From positions 3,553 to 27,451 of the forward strand of contig JAGQGA010000009.1 of NCBI GenBank assembly GCA_020432595.1: a stretch of 23,899 nucleotides of DNA. Reading direction: 5' to 3'. The number at the start of each line of letters is the position of its first letter. The stretch's first letter is position 1. Position numbers and translations under genes: made by a program. The notes beneath the pieces are model-generated. The model worked only from the letters and a program-made list of their open reading frames with translations, was not told the origin of the DNA and ran no database searches. This document shows positions 6,117 to 13,505 of the stretch, in pieces. Origin of the DNA: Anaerolineales bacterium. Lineage in GTDB: Bacteria > Chloroflexota > Anaerolineae > Promineifilales > Promineifilaceae.

Positions 6117-8357
6117 ATGAGCGAGGGTTTCCCGCCTGAAAAAACGGAAAGTCAGGCGGCTGAGGAGAAGGATGGCGTGTCTGGTCAAGACAGGGTGATG
6201 GGCAAACGGCCGTTAATCACCCTGATCATTCCCACGCGCAACGAAGCCGAAAATATCGCTCCCCTGCTAGAACGCATCATCCAAGCAACCAAAGAACTCT
6301 CCCTCGAACTGCTTTTCGTAGATGACAGCAGCGATCATACCCCCAACATGATCAAACTGCTGGGCCAAAAATATCCCTTGCCCGTGCGCGTTCTGGAGCG
6401 CACGCCAGCGGAACAGAACGGGCTAACCGGTGCCATCATAGACGGCATGAAATTGGCGCGGGGGGAGTGGGTTTGCGTCATGGATGCTGACCTACAGCAT
6501 CCCCCTGAAGTCATCCCCCAGCTTTTGGCACAGGCGCAAAGAAGTGGTGCCCAATTGGTGGTGGGCAGCCGTAAAGGCGATTTAATAGGCCCCTTGGGGC
6601 TACCCCCTGGGCGAGCGTTTGCATCGCACCTGCTTACAATTCTTGCCCGCTTCCTTTTCCCACGCCAGCTAAAAAGCGTCTCAGATCTGTTAACAGGCCT
6701 GTTTTTAGTGCGACGCAAGACCGTTGACACCACCCAACTGCGCCCCAATGGCTTCAAAATCCTGCTCGAACTTCTCATACTCATTCCCGACATCTATGTC
6801 TCAGAAGTCCGATTTGATTTTGGTGAGCGTACCGAAGGACACAACAAAGCTGATTGGCACGAAGGGCTGCGCTTTCTGCACCAGTTAATACGGCTTAGAA
6901 TGACAACCAGCACCCACTTGTGGCGCTGGCTACTGGTTGGGTTTAGCGGTCTGGTGGGCAACATCACGCTGCTAATTGTGTTCACCGAGCAGTTGGGTCT
7001 GCATTACCTGCTGTCAACAATTCTGGCTACGGAATGTGCCGTCTTTTGGAGTTTCTATTGGGCAGAAAAATGGGTTTTTCAGGAGCGGCAGGAAGGAGAA
7101 GTCAGGCACCGCTTGCGCCGCTTTGTCACCATGAATCAAATTTTCCTGCTGCTCATCCGGCTGCCGCTTATCTGGCTACTGGTTACAGAGGGTTGGGCGC
7201 ACTATGTGACCGCCAATCTGGTGTCAATCGGCGTGGTCGGTCTGGTTCGCTATCTGCTGGCCGAACAGTGGATTTGGACAAAACGATTGATTCTGCGGCC
7301 ACTCCCTCGGTTTTACTACAATATCCACGGGTTAGTAGGCATTTCGACCCCAGTACGGCTACCGACCCTTGAACATTTCATAACCTCAACGCCGTTGGCG
7401 CAGGTGGATATTTATATACGACTAGATCGATACGGCACGCCACGCTGCCTGCCAGGTGCCCTGTGTTACGATGAAGGGCTAAGTCGTTTTGGCTTTGGCG
7501 TGGCAATTTTGCAGGGCGAGGCGTACAGTGAGGTAATGGTATCGCCCCTGCTAGAGCGGTCGCCCCAGGCTCTTTATGACCATGTTATTGAGCCAGTTCT
7601 GCGCTGGACGCTGGTACGCAAAGGGTATGCGCTGATACGAGGAGCGTGTGGTGTGTTCAGGGAGCGCGGGATCTTGGTGGCGGCTTCAGCCAAAACGGAT
7701 GTGGTTGCAGGGATGTTGGAGGCGATTCAACTGCATAATGGGACATTTATGGGAGGAGATGGGGTGATTTTGGGGGAAAACGGCCGTTTACTCTGCTTCC
7801 CCAAACCCATTTCCCCAGCACACAGCCACGAATGGTTGGCAAATAACACACCCGCCCATAGCATCCAACAGCGAGTGGAACAATGGCTGCGACGGATAAA
7901 CGGCCGTTTTCCCGCCCGCTGGTTCACCAAACTCCATCTTCCGCTTGCCACACTCAATGCCTATTGGCAACGGTATCTGCCGCCGCCCCGCTATATGGCT
8001 GATGCCCTGGTGCCTGGGCTAACCTACAGCCAAGAAGCCACGCTGTCGCTGCTGGTGCTGGTAAACCCAGACGGGCAAGCCGAGCCTGTATCTATCACCC
8101 AAGCCGTGGAAATTTTGCAGCAGAACAGCGACCGTGCCTACACGCTGCCGCCTTACCCAACACTCATGACCCGCTTGTCGTCCTGGCGTGGGCAGGATTT
8201 GGCAGCAGCAGAGCGAGACATTATTGGCACTGCGCTGCGGTCGCGGGCGGCACGGCAGGTGGTGAGCAAAAACGGCCGTTGGTGGGAGCAAACAAGCGGG
8301 CAGCGTTCCACCGGGATAACCTCAGTTGGGTCAAACCCGCTATCGCCAGAATTTTAA
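6117..8357 (+). CDS. Polyprenyl-phosphate glycosyltransferase (GT2) fused to GtrA and an extra C-terminal domain
   Basis: This 746-residue protein has three parts. Residues ~30-260 are a DPM1-like GT2 domain: LITLIIPTRNEAENIAPLLE, FVDDSSD, and the metal-binding DAD (123-125) in VMDADLQHPPEV, then a GSRKGD and a late RFDFGERTEGHNKAD motif typical of dolichol-phosphate mannose synthases. Residues ~262-400 are a four-helix GtrA-like domain (WRWLLVGFSGLVGNITLLIV ... YLLAEQWIWTKR), implicated in flipping lipid-linked sugars. The remaining ~345 residues are soluble; around 505-560 they resemble an HPr-kinase/PEPCK-like fold with a degenerate P-loop (GILVAASAKTDV) and GGDGVILGENGRLL. The fusion would make and flip a polyprenyl-P-sugar for envelope glycosylation. 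AGAGG at 6107-6111 precedes the ATG. The next gene follows after 25 bases. Confidence 0.85.
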   Translation: MSEGFPPEKTESQAAEEKDGVSGQDRVMGKRPLITLIIPTRNEAENIAPLLERIIQATKELSLELLFVDDSSDHTPNMIKLLGQKYPLPVRVLERTPAEQNGLTGAIIDGMKLARGEWVCVMDADLQHPPEVIPQLLAQAQRSGAQLVVGSRKGDLIGPLGLPPGRAFASHLLTILARFLFPRQLKSVSDLLTGLFLVRRKTVDTTQLRPNGFKILLELLILIPDIYVSEVRFDFGERTEGHNKADWHEGLRFLHQLIRLRMTTSTHLWRWLLVGFSGLVGNITLLIVFTEQLGLHYLLSTILATECAVFWSFYWAEKWVFQERQEGEVRHRLRRFVTMNQIFLLLIRLPLIWLLVTEGWAHYVTANLVSIGVVGLVRYLLAEQWIWTKRLILRPLPRFYYNIHGLVGISTPVRLPTLEHFITSTPLAQVDIYIRLDRYGTPRCLPGALCYDEGLSRFGFGVAILQGEAYSEVMVSPLLERSPQALYDHVIEPVLRWTLVRKGYALIRGACGVFRERGILVAASAKTDVVAGMLEAIQLHNGTFMGGDGVILGENGRLLCFPKPISPAHSHEWLANNTPAHSIQQRVEQWLRRINGRFPARWFTKLHLPLATLNAYWQRYLPPPRYMADALVPGLTYSQEATLSLLVLVNPDGQAEPVSITQAVEILQQNSDRAYTLPPYPTLMTRLSSWRGQDLAAAERDIIGTALRSRAARQVVSKNGRWWEQTSGQRSTGITSVGSNPLSPEF

Positions 8358-8382
8358 GAGAGAAGAGAGAAGGTCAAGCTGC

Positions 8383-9147
8383 ATGTCTAAAGAGCCAAAA
8401 GTTATTGTCGTGATGCCAGCCTATAATGCTGCCCAAACACTGGTAGATACCTATCGTCAAATTCCACCGGGATATGTAGACCACGTCATTTTGGTGGACG
8501 ATGGCAGCATTGACGATACGGCACTGGTGGCGCATGATTTGGACTTGGATTTGATTGTGCATCCCCACAATGCTGGGTATGGTGCTAACCAAAAAACGTG
8601 CTACATGGAAGCCTTGCGCCACGGAGCCGACATTGTGATTATGCTGCATCCTGATGGGCAATACGACCCGCAAATTATTCCCGATATGATTAACGCGATT
8701 CGGGAAGGCAAAGGGGATTTTGTTATGGGGTCGCGCTTTATGCCGCCACAGGCCGCGCTGGCGGGGGGAATGCCGCGCTATAAATATGTGTCGAACCGGT
8801 TTTTAACGGCCGTTGAAAACCTTGTCATGGGCACCCACCTGTCCGAATGCCACACCGGCTACCGCGCCTACAGCCGCCGCCTGCTGGAAACCGTCCCTTT
8901 TTTACGCAATTCCAATAACTTTGTCTTTGACACCGAGATGATTTTCCAATCCCATCATTTTGGTTTCACCTTTGCCGAAGTACCGGTTAGCACCAAATAT
9001 TTTAACGAAGCCTCCTCCATCAGCTTCACCGCCAGCACTGTTTATGGATTGAGTACGCTGTGGGTAGCTGGTCGTTATTTGCTTCATCGGCTAAAGCTGT
9101 GGCAATTTGATGTGTTTAAGGCACCCCGCCGCCGCGTAAAAAGCTAG
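8383..9147 (+). CDS. GT2 family glycosyltransferase (polyprenyl-phosphate sugar synthase-like)
   Basis: The 254-residue protein is a compact GT2 enzyme: KVIVVMPAYNAAQTLVDTY at the start, VILVDDGSIDDTA, PHNAGYGANQKTC, and the nucleotide-sugar/metal site in MLHPDGQYDPQIIPDM (Asp-Gly-Gln in place of DxD), then GSRF and SECHTGYRAYSRRLLETVP, which are family hallmarks. It should transfer a sugar from an NDP donor, probably to a polyprenyl phosphate. The ATG at 8383 follows GAGAAGG (8366-8373); an upstream in-frame ATG would overlap the preceding gene's C terminus and lacks such a site. It is likely cotranscribed with the GT2-GtrA fusion. Its TAG stop overlaps the stop of the convergent membrane-protein gene in a shared CTAG. 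Confidence 0.88.
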   Translation: MSKEPKVIVVMPAYNAAQTLVDTYRQIPPGYVDHVILVDDGSIDDTALVAHDLDLDLIVHPHNAGYGANQKTCYMEALRHGADIVIMLHPDGQYDPQIIPDMINAIREGKGDFVMGSRFMPPQAALAGGMPRYKYVSNRFLTAVENLVMGTHLSECHTGYRAYSRRLLETVPFLRNSNNFVFDTEMIFQSHHFGFTFAEVPVSTKYFNEASSISFTASTVYGLSTLWVAGRYLLHRLKLWQFDVFKAPRRRVKS

Positions 9148-11243
9148 GGCTGCACCCGCACCGCGTCGTTGTCGGCAAGCTGGCTTGATGTGGCTGGCAG
9201 TCGCTCCCCCGTTTGGCGGCCGTAAACGCCCACCAACAGCACCACATCAAAGTTATCCAGCGGCAGCCAGCGGCTGTCGTCCATAGTTTGGTTTACAGGC
9301 CATTGGGAAAAGGGATACGTGCCCGCCAGTGGGTCGCCGTCTAGCTGCGCCACAAGCTGCCCGCTTTGGGCATCCACAGCATGGACAAAAACGGTAATCT
9401 CTTCGCCGGGCGGGGCATGGAGCTGCCACAGCAGATCGAGCAGCAGCCCGCCAGGCTGGGCGGTCACGGTGGCGCGGTGGAGGGTCAGTAGTTGATTTTC
9501 GCCAAACGTTGCCAGAGAAACGGCCGTTTCTGCCTTCGCCACCATTCCCGCCAGCCGAATCACAATCTCATTGGCAGCATAATCGGCCACAAAGATACGC
9601 CCCGCCGTGGGCAGCAGCGTTGTCCAATCGAGCAGCGGGCCACTGACCCCGTAAAAGTAAGGGGGCGTGGCGCGGGTAGCGTCATGGCGCACCAGATTCA
9701 CCGTAGCGGGTTGCCCCGTCTGCACCGCCACCAATGAATCGGGCTGGGCGTAATCCGGCCAAAACTGCACCCCTTCGTGACCCAGCGCATAGGTAGCCTG
9801 GGTGGGTGCCAGCCAGGAGGGAAAGTTGATGAGCGTAATCGGTTCGGGGGCGGTTTGCTGATAAAGTTGGGTGGCCTGGTTAACGGCCGTTCCCAGCATC
9901 CCATGCAGCCCCATTCGCTCCCGAATGAAGGCCACATTTTGCCCCAGCAGCCCCAGCAACAGCCCCACAACCAGCCCATAGCGCCACAGCGGTTTGCCAC
10001 GCGGCCAGATTGCCAATTTGATGGCGACATCCGTCCACAGCCAGGCGATGCCGACGCTGGCGGCGGTGAGCAGGCGGGGGCCGTTAATGACGTAATCAAA
10101 GCGGAGGAGGAGAGTGGCGGGAAAAACGGCCGTTAACCACCACAGCCCCGGCAGCAGCGAACGCCGAGTCGCCCCGCCCAGCCACAAAATCAGTGCCGCC
10201 AGCAACAGCCCGATGCCAATAAGCGTCAGCGCAGCGACCATATCGCCCCAGCCCCGCCCCTCGCGCAGCCAGCCACCCAGCCAAGTGGTTGGGTAGGCCA
10301 ACCCTTGGGCAAAGTAGGTGAGATTTTGCCGCAGCGGTTCGCCGCCGTTTAGCTCAATTTGGCCGCTAACCGCTTTGGGAGCCAGCCACCAGATGGGAAA
10401 CCAGAGCAGGGCGGGAATCAGCCAGATGATGCCCTGGCGCACCCCATCGGCCAGCTTGCGCCCTGGGGTTGTCCACAGCAGTAGTGCCAGCAGCGGCCCC
10501 ACCAGCACGCCGTTTTCGTGGGCAAAGGGGGCGAGAAAGGCAAAAAAGAGGCTGAGAAGATACCAAAAAATGGGAGAGTCAGTTGATTTCCCTGTAAGAA
10601 AATAGGACGCGGAAGAACACGGAAGAACACGGAAGAATCTGTGAAATCTGCGGAATCTTTGATTTTCATTTTCATCCGTGGCAATAGGCCACCGTTCCTG
10701 AAATCTCCTCTTTCTCTGCGAACTCTGCGAACTCTGCGGTTCAACTTCCCAAGACTGCGTCTGCCAATAGCACGCTAAGGCCAACAAAATCAGCGTGGTC
10801 ACCAAAATTTGCGACAGTGCCCCCACCCAGGGAACGGCCTGATAGCCAAAGGGAAAAAGCCAGTAGAGCGTTGCCACCAGCCAGCGGCGCGGCCAGCGGT
10901 AGGCATCGTCCCACAGCAACCCGGCCAACTGCGCCGCCAGCAGCCCGTTAAGCAGATGCAGCAGCAGGTTGATGGCGTGCTGGGCAACAGGACTGTGATG
11001 ACCCAGGGTTAAGTAGAGCAGCTTCCAGAGGATAAAGGTCAGCGGGCGATAATAGGCCAACGAGCCGGCCGTGCGCCACATTTCGCTCAGGCTGGTGGCA
11101 TCTACGTAGGGTAGGTGGACAAAATCATCAAAGAAGAAGGGAAGTGACAGGCTCCTGCCGTAGACAAGGCCAATGAGCAGCAGCCCCCACAGGGCAAGTG
11201 CCAGCCAGAGACGATTGGGGGTGAGAGGGTGCTGGCGCATCAT
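9144..11243 (-). CDS. GT-C-like (TMTC-type) integral membrane glycosyltransferase candidate, with repeat-derived insert
   Basis: The 699-residue protein has about ten membrane helices and a soluble C-terminal ~230 residues. The first outer loop carries an acidic pair (FFFDDFVHLPYV), followed by YYRPLTFILWKLLYLTLGHH and HAINLLLHLLNGLL, an order resembling TMTC/PMT-like GT-C enzymes that take sugars from polyprenyl phosphates outside the membrane. The ATG (11243-11241) overlaps the TAA of the upstream paralog as TAATG, implying translational coupling; an ATG follows at 11240. Residues ~165-217 are hydrophilic, low-complexity and absent in the paralog; they are encoded by a dispersed intergenic-type repeat (10595-10745) inserted in frame. 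The C-terminal domain contains FPSWLAPTQATYALGHEGVQ, shared with the paralog. Catalysis is not proven; it could be another polytopic envelope protein. Confidence 0.68.
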   Translation of the reverse strand: MMRQHPLTPNRLWLALALWGLLLIGLVYGRSLSLPFFFDDFVHLPYVDATSLSEMWRTAGSLAYYRPLTFILWKLLYLTLGHHSPVAQHAINLLLHLLNGLLAAQLAGLLWDDAYRWPRRWLVATLYWLFPFGYQAVPWVGALSQILVTTLILLALACYWQTQSWEVEPQSSQSSQRKRRFQERWPIATDENENQRFRRFHRFFRVLPCSSASYFLTGKSTDSPIFWYLLSLFFAFLAPFAHENGVLVGPLLALLLWTTPGRKLADGVRQGIIWLIPALLWFPIWWLAPKAVSGQIELNGGEPLRQNLTYFAQGLAYPTTWLGGWLREGRGWGDMVAALTLIGIGLLLAALILWLGGATRRSLLPGLWWLTAVFPATLLLRFDYVINGPRLLTAASVGIAWLWTDVAIKLAIWPRGKPLWRYGLVVGLLLGLLGQNVAFIRERMGLHGMLGTAVNQATQLYQQTAPEPITLINFPSWLAPTQATYALGHEGVQFWPDYAQPDSLVAVQTGQPATVNLVRHDATRATPPYFYGVSGPLLDWTTLLPTAGRIFVADYAANEIVIRLAGMVAKAETAVSLATFGENQLLTLHRATVTAQPGGLLLDLLWQLHAPPGEEITVFVHAVDAQSGQLVAQLDGDPLAGTYPFSQWPVNQTMDDSRWLPLDNFDVVLLVGVYGRQTGERLPATSSQLADNDAVRVQP
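10595..10745. repeat. Dispersed tandem-word repeat embedded in a coding sequence
   Basis: This stretch contains the word GGAAGAACAC repeated in tandem at 10611 and 10621 and then once more in altered form, and the 9-base word ACTCTGCGA repeated near 10711-10738. It begins with AATAGGACGC (10601-10610 begins with this word), also found at 16686-16695 in an intergenic repeat. Reading leftward, words such as CGCAGAGTTCGCAGAG and CGCAGATTTCACAGATTC are typical of spacer repeats in several environmental phyla. It codes in frame for ~50 hydrophilic residues of the GT-C-like protein. Confidence 0.75.
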
Positions 11244-13240
11244 TACGGCCGTTCCATCGTGAGTAAAAGGGCGGTATCGTTGGGCCAAGAACGGCCGTTG
11301 CTGTCTTGCGCGGGAATCCGCTGCCCGGCGGCGGGGTCGTAGATACCAACGCCTATTTGATATTGCCCGGCGGGCGCGTCGGCTGGCCAAGCAAGGATGC
11401 GCTGGTCTTGCAGCGTTTGCTTGGTATCCCATAGCCAAAAGGGTGCCATGCCCAACAGTGGGTAGCCGTCGGCTTGGGTGACGAGCGAGCCGTCGGGGGC
11501 GTAGAGATGGACAAAAACGGTTAAGTCCTGCGGCTGGGCGGTTAAGATTTGCCAGGTGAGGGTGAGGGTGATTTGGTCGCCTTGCTGCTGCGAATCGGCG
11601 AGAGCGAGGGCAATGGCCTGATTGCCAAACGTAGCTTGGGGGGCGAGGGCGGCTACGTCGGTGACGCGGCCAGCGGCGACAAGCTGGATGTGGTCAGGGG
11701 CATATTGGGTGAGGTAAACGGGGCCGCTATTGAGCAGATAGTGCTTCATGCCCTCATAATCTACCCCTTCGCCCAACATACCGTAGTAGTAGGGCTGGGG
11801 CTGGCGGATGTTGGCAAATTGAATGGCGGTGGCGGGTTGGTCGGCATCGGTGTGGCCGTAGATCACGTCTTCCATGCCGATGTAGAAGGGGATGAGCTGG
11901 ATGCCGTTGTTGCCAACGGCGAAGGTGCGTCGTTCGGGGGTGAGCCAAGAGGGGGTGTTGACAAAGAGCAGCCGCTGGTCGTCGGGGGTTTGCTGGGCGA
12001 CCTCGGTGGCATCAAGGATGCTGCGCTCGCTGAGGTGGTAGAGGGCGATGCGTTCGTTGACAAAGCGGATGCTTTGGCTGAGGGTGAGGGTGAGAAAAAC
12101 GGCCGTTAATCCCCACCCCACCCATTTTTGCCGCAGCGTCAGTGCCACGGTCAGCAGCCCACCCCACAGCCAGGCAATGCCGACACCGGGTGGGTAAAGC
12201 AGGCGCGGGGAGTTGATCACATAATCGAAGTTGAGAAAGACGAGGGCGGGCAGGTTGAGGGCGGTGAACCAGAGGAGGCTCATGGCGAGTAACGGCGCTT
12301 TCCAGCGCCACAACACCCACCCCACCAGCAGCAAAATTGGCAAGCTGACCAGTTGAATGGCCGCCAAATCGCTGACGCGGCCGCTGCCAAAAAGGGTGTT
12401 GCTGAGAAAGCTAAAGGGGTAGGTGATGCCCTGCAAGAAGTAGGTGGCAATTTGCATCAGACGTTCCGGCGTGGGGGGGCCAAAGCTGTATTCTTGCTTG
12501 GGGATGGTGAGGGAGCGCCAAACAAAGGCGGTGTTCATCAGCAGGCCGATGACGGGGCCGGGCAGCCACATCTGCCGCTGTCGTTTTTGCAGCCACAGGG
12601 TTAGCTCGGCGGTGGCGAGCAGAGCAAACCCCATGGCGCCATATTCGATCTCGAAGGGGGCGATGAGGGCGATGAGGAAAGCAAGAACGAGCAGGCGGGT
12701 GCTGTGTCGGACGCGGGCTTGCCAATAAACGGCCGTTGCCAGCAGCAGCAAAAAGTTGATCAGCGGGTAAAAGAAGTTGTTGATCCAGGGGATGGACTGA
12801 TAGGCAAAGGGGAGGGTACCAAAGAGGATGGCGGCCAATCCGCCCGTGTAGTAGCGTTGGCGGGAGCAGTCAATCCAGGTGGCAAGAACGGCCGTTAACG
12901 CCACATTGAGCGCATTCAAGGCGATATTGTGGTAGCGCAGCCAGGCGCGGTCGTGGTGCCCCAACAGCAAATACCACACCTTGATGATCGCCTTGCCCAA
13001 CGGCCGATAATCGGGGGCACCATCGGCGGTGAGGAAAATGTTAAACGGGGTGTGCCAGGAGAGCCAGCGGATGTGGGTCACGTCTTCTTGCAGGTAGGGC
13101 AGGCTAAGGCTGCTGCTGTAGAGCCAGTAGCTGAACCAGATGCCAACGACGACACCCACGACCAACGGCCAGCGGCGGGCGACGTAAAGAGGCCGGGGTT
13201 GAATGGTGGGGCGGTGCCAAAAGCTAAACCAGTGCTGCAT
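11243..13240 (-). CDS. GT-C-like (TMTC-type) integral membrane glycosyltransferase candidate, upstream paralog
   Basis: The 665-residue protein is a clear paralog of the gene downstream. An N-terminal helix (WPLVVGVVVGIWFSYWLYSS) is followed by an outer loop with acidic residues (YLQEDVTHIRWL), the motif APDYRPLGKAIIKVWYLLLG, about nine further helices, and a soluble C-terminal domain with TPSWLTPERRTFAVGNNGIQ. The paralogs share layout and several exact words (PRLL near a late helix, GVGIAWLW/SVGIAWLW, FDYVINSPRLL/FDYVINGPRLL). The likely role is sugar transfer from a polyprenyl carrier at the outer face of the membrane, in line with the facing GT2 genes. There is no Shine-Dalgarno; a perfect TATAAT ends seven bases before the ATG, so the mRNA may be leaderless. 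It carries four exact AACGGCCGTT copies. Confidence 0.68.
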   Translation of the reverse strand: MQHWFSFWHRPTIQPRPLYVARRWPLVVGVVVGIWFSYWLYSSSLSLPYLQEDVTHIRWLSWHTPFNIFLTADGAPDYRPLGKAIIKVWYLLLGHHDRAWLRYHNIALNALNVALTAVLATWIDCSRQRYYTGGLAAILFGTLPFAYQSIPWINNFFYPLINFLLLLATAVYWQARVRHSTRLLVLAFLIALIAPFEIEYGAMGFALLATAELTLWLQKRQRQMWLPGPVIGLLMNTAFVWRSLTIPKQEYSFGPPTPERLMQIATYFLQGITYPFSFLSNTLFGSGRVSDLAAIQLVSLPILLLVGWVLWRWKAPLLAMSLLWFTALNLPALVFLNFDYVINSPRLLYPPGVGIAWLWGGLLTVALTLRQKWVGWGLTAVFLTLTLSQSIRFVNERIALYHLSERSILDATEVAQQTPDDQRLLFVNTPSWLTPERRTFAVGNNGIQLIPFYIGMEDVIYGHTDADQPATAIQFANIRQPQPYYYGMLGEGVDYEGMKHYLLNSGPVYLTQYAPDHIQLVAAGRVTDVAALAPQATFGNQAIALALADSQQQGDQITLTLTWQILTAQPQDLTVFVHLYAPDGSLVTQADGYPLLGMAPFWLWDTKQTLQDQRILAWPADAPAGQYQIGVGIYDPAAGQRIPAQDSNGRSWPNDTALLLTMERP

Positions 13241-13247
13241 GGTGGGG

Positions 13248-13253
13248 ATTATA
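13248..13253 (-). promoter_or_regulatory. Consensus -10 box (TATAAT) directly upstream of the GT-C operon start
   Basis: TATAAT reads leftward at 13253-13248; the ATG at 13240 begins eight bases after its last base, where transcription would start. The spacer before the ATG is CCCCACC, not a ribosome site. A -35 is weak (TTCCCC about 17 bases upstream). Confidence 0.45.
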
Positions 13254-13280
13254 GCGGATGGTGAGAAGGCGGGGAAGTAA

Positions 13281-13392
13281 GGCGATTTGGAAAATCGCCC
13301 TACGACATGTCATCTGGTTTGCCAACACAGGGCGTATGGCAATACGCCCCTACCGGACGGGGTGGTTTGTAGGGGCGTATTGCATACGCCCT
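13281..13392. repeat. Cluster of intergenic inverted repeats
   Basis: GGCGATTT (13281-13288) and AAATCGCC (13292-13299) form a short hairpin. A larger inverted repeat follows: 13329-13353 (AGGGCGTATGGCAATACGCC plus CCTAC) and 13369-13392 are reverse complements apart from one extra G. Each arm is itself nearly palindromic (GGGCGTAT/ATACGCCC). The rest of the 265-base gap up to 13505 holds a GGCGGG/CCCGCC stem (13461-13466/13482-13487) near the stop of the next gene and nothing that looks coding. Confidence 0.75.
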
Positions 13393-13505
13393 TTTGCGTA
13401 AAATCCATCCTGCATGGCAAAAACCAATTTTGCGCGATCCCACGCCACGGGTGCGGGATGGGCGGGACTCGTTACCACTCGCCCGCCAAGAACAGAGGTC
13501 AGGGA

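Noticed and set aside
11549..12109. 186-codon + strand frame rich in Gly, Ala, Val and Glu
   Set aside because: It is antisense to the C-terminal domain of the upstream GT-C-like gene; its composition is that of a GC-rich shadow frame.
13281..13392. CRISPR-like array
   Set aside because: The repeats are inverted, only two units occur, and there are no regular spacers or cas genes.
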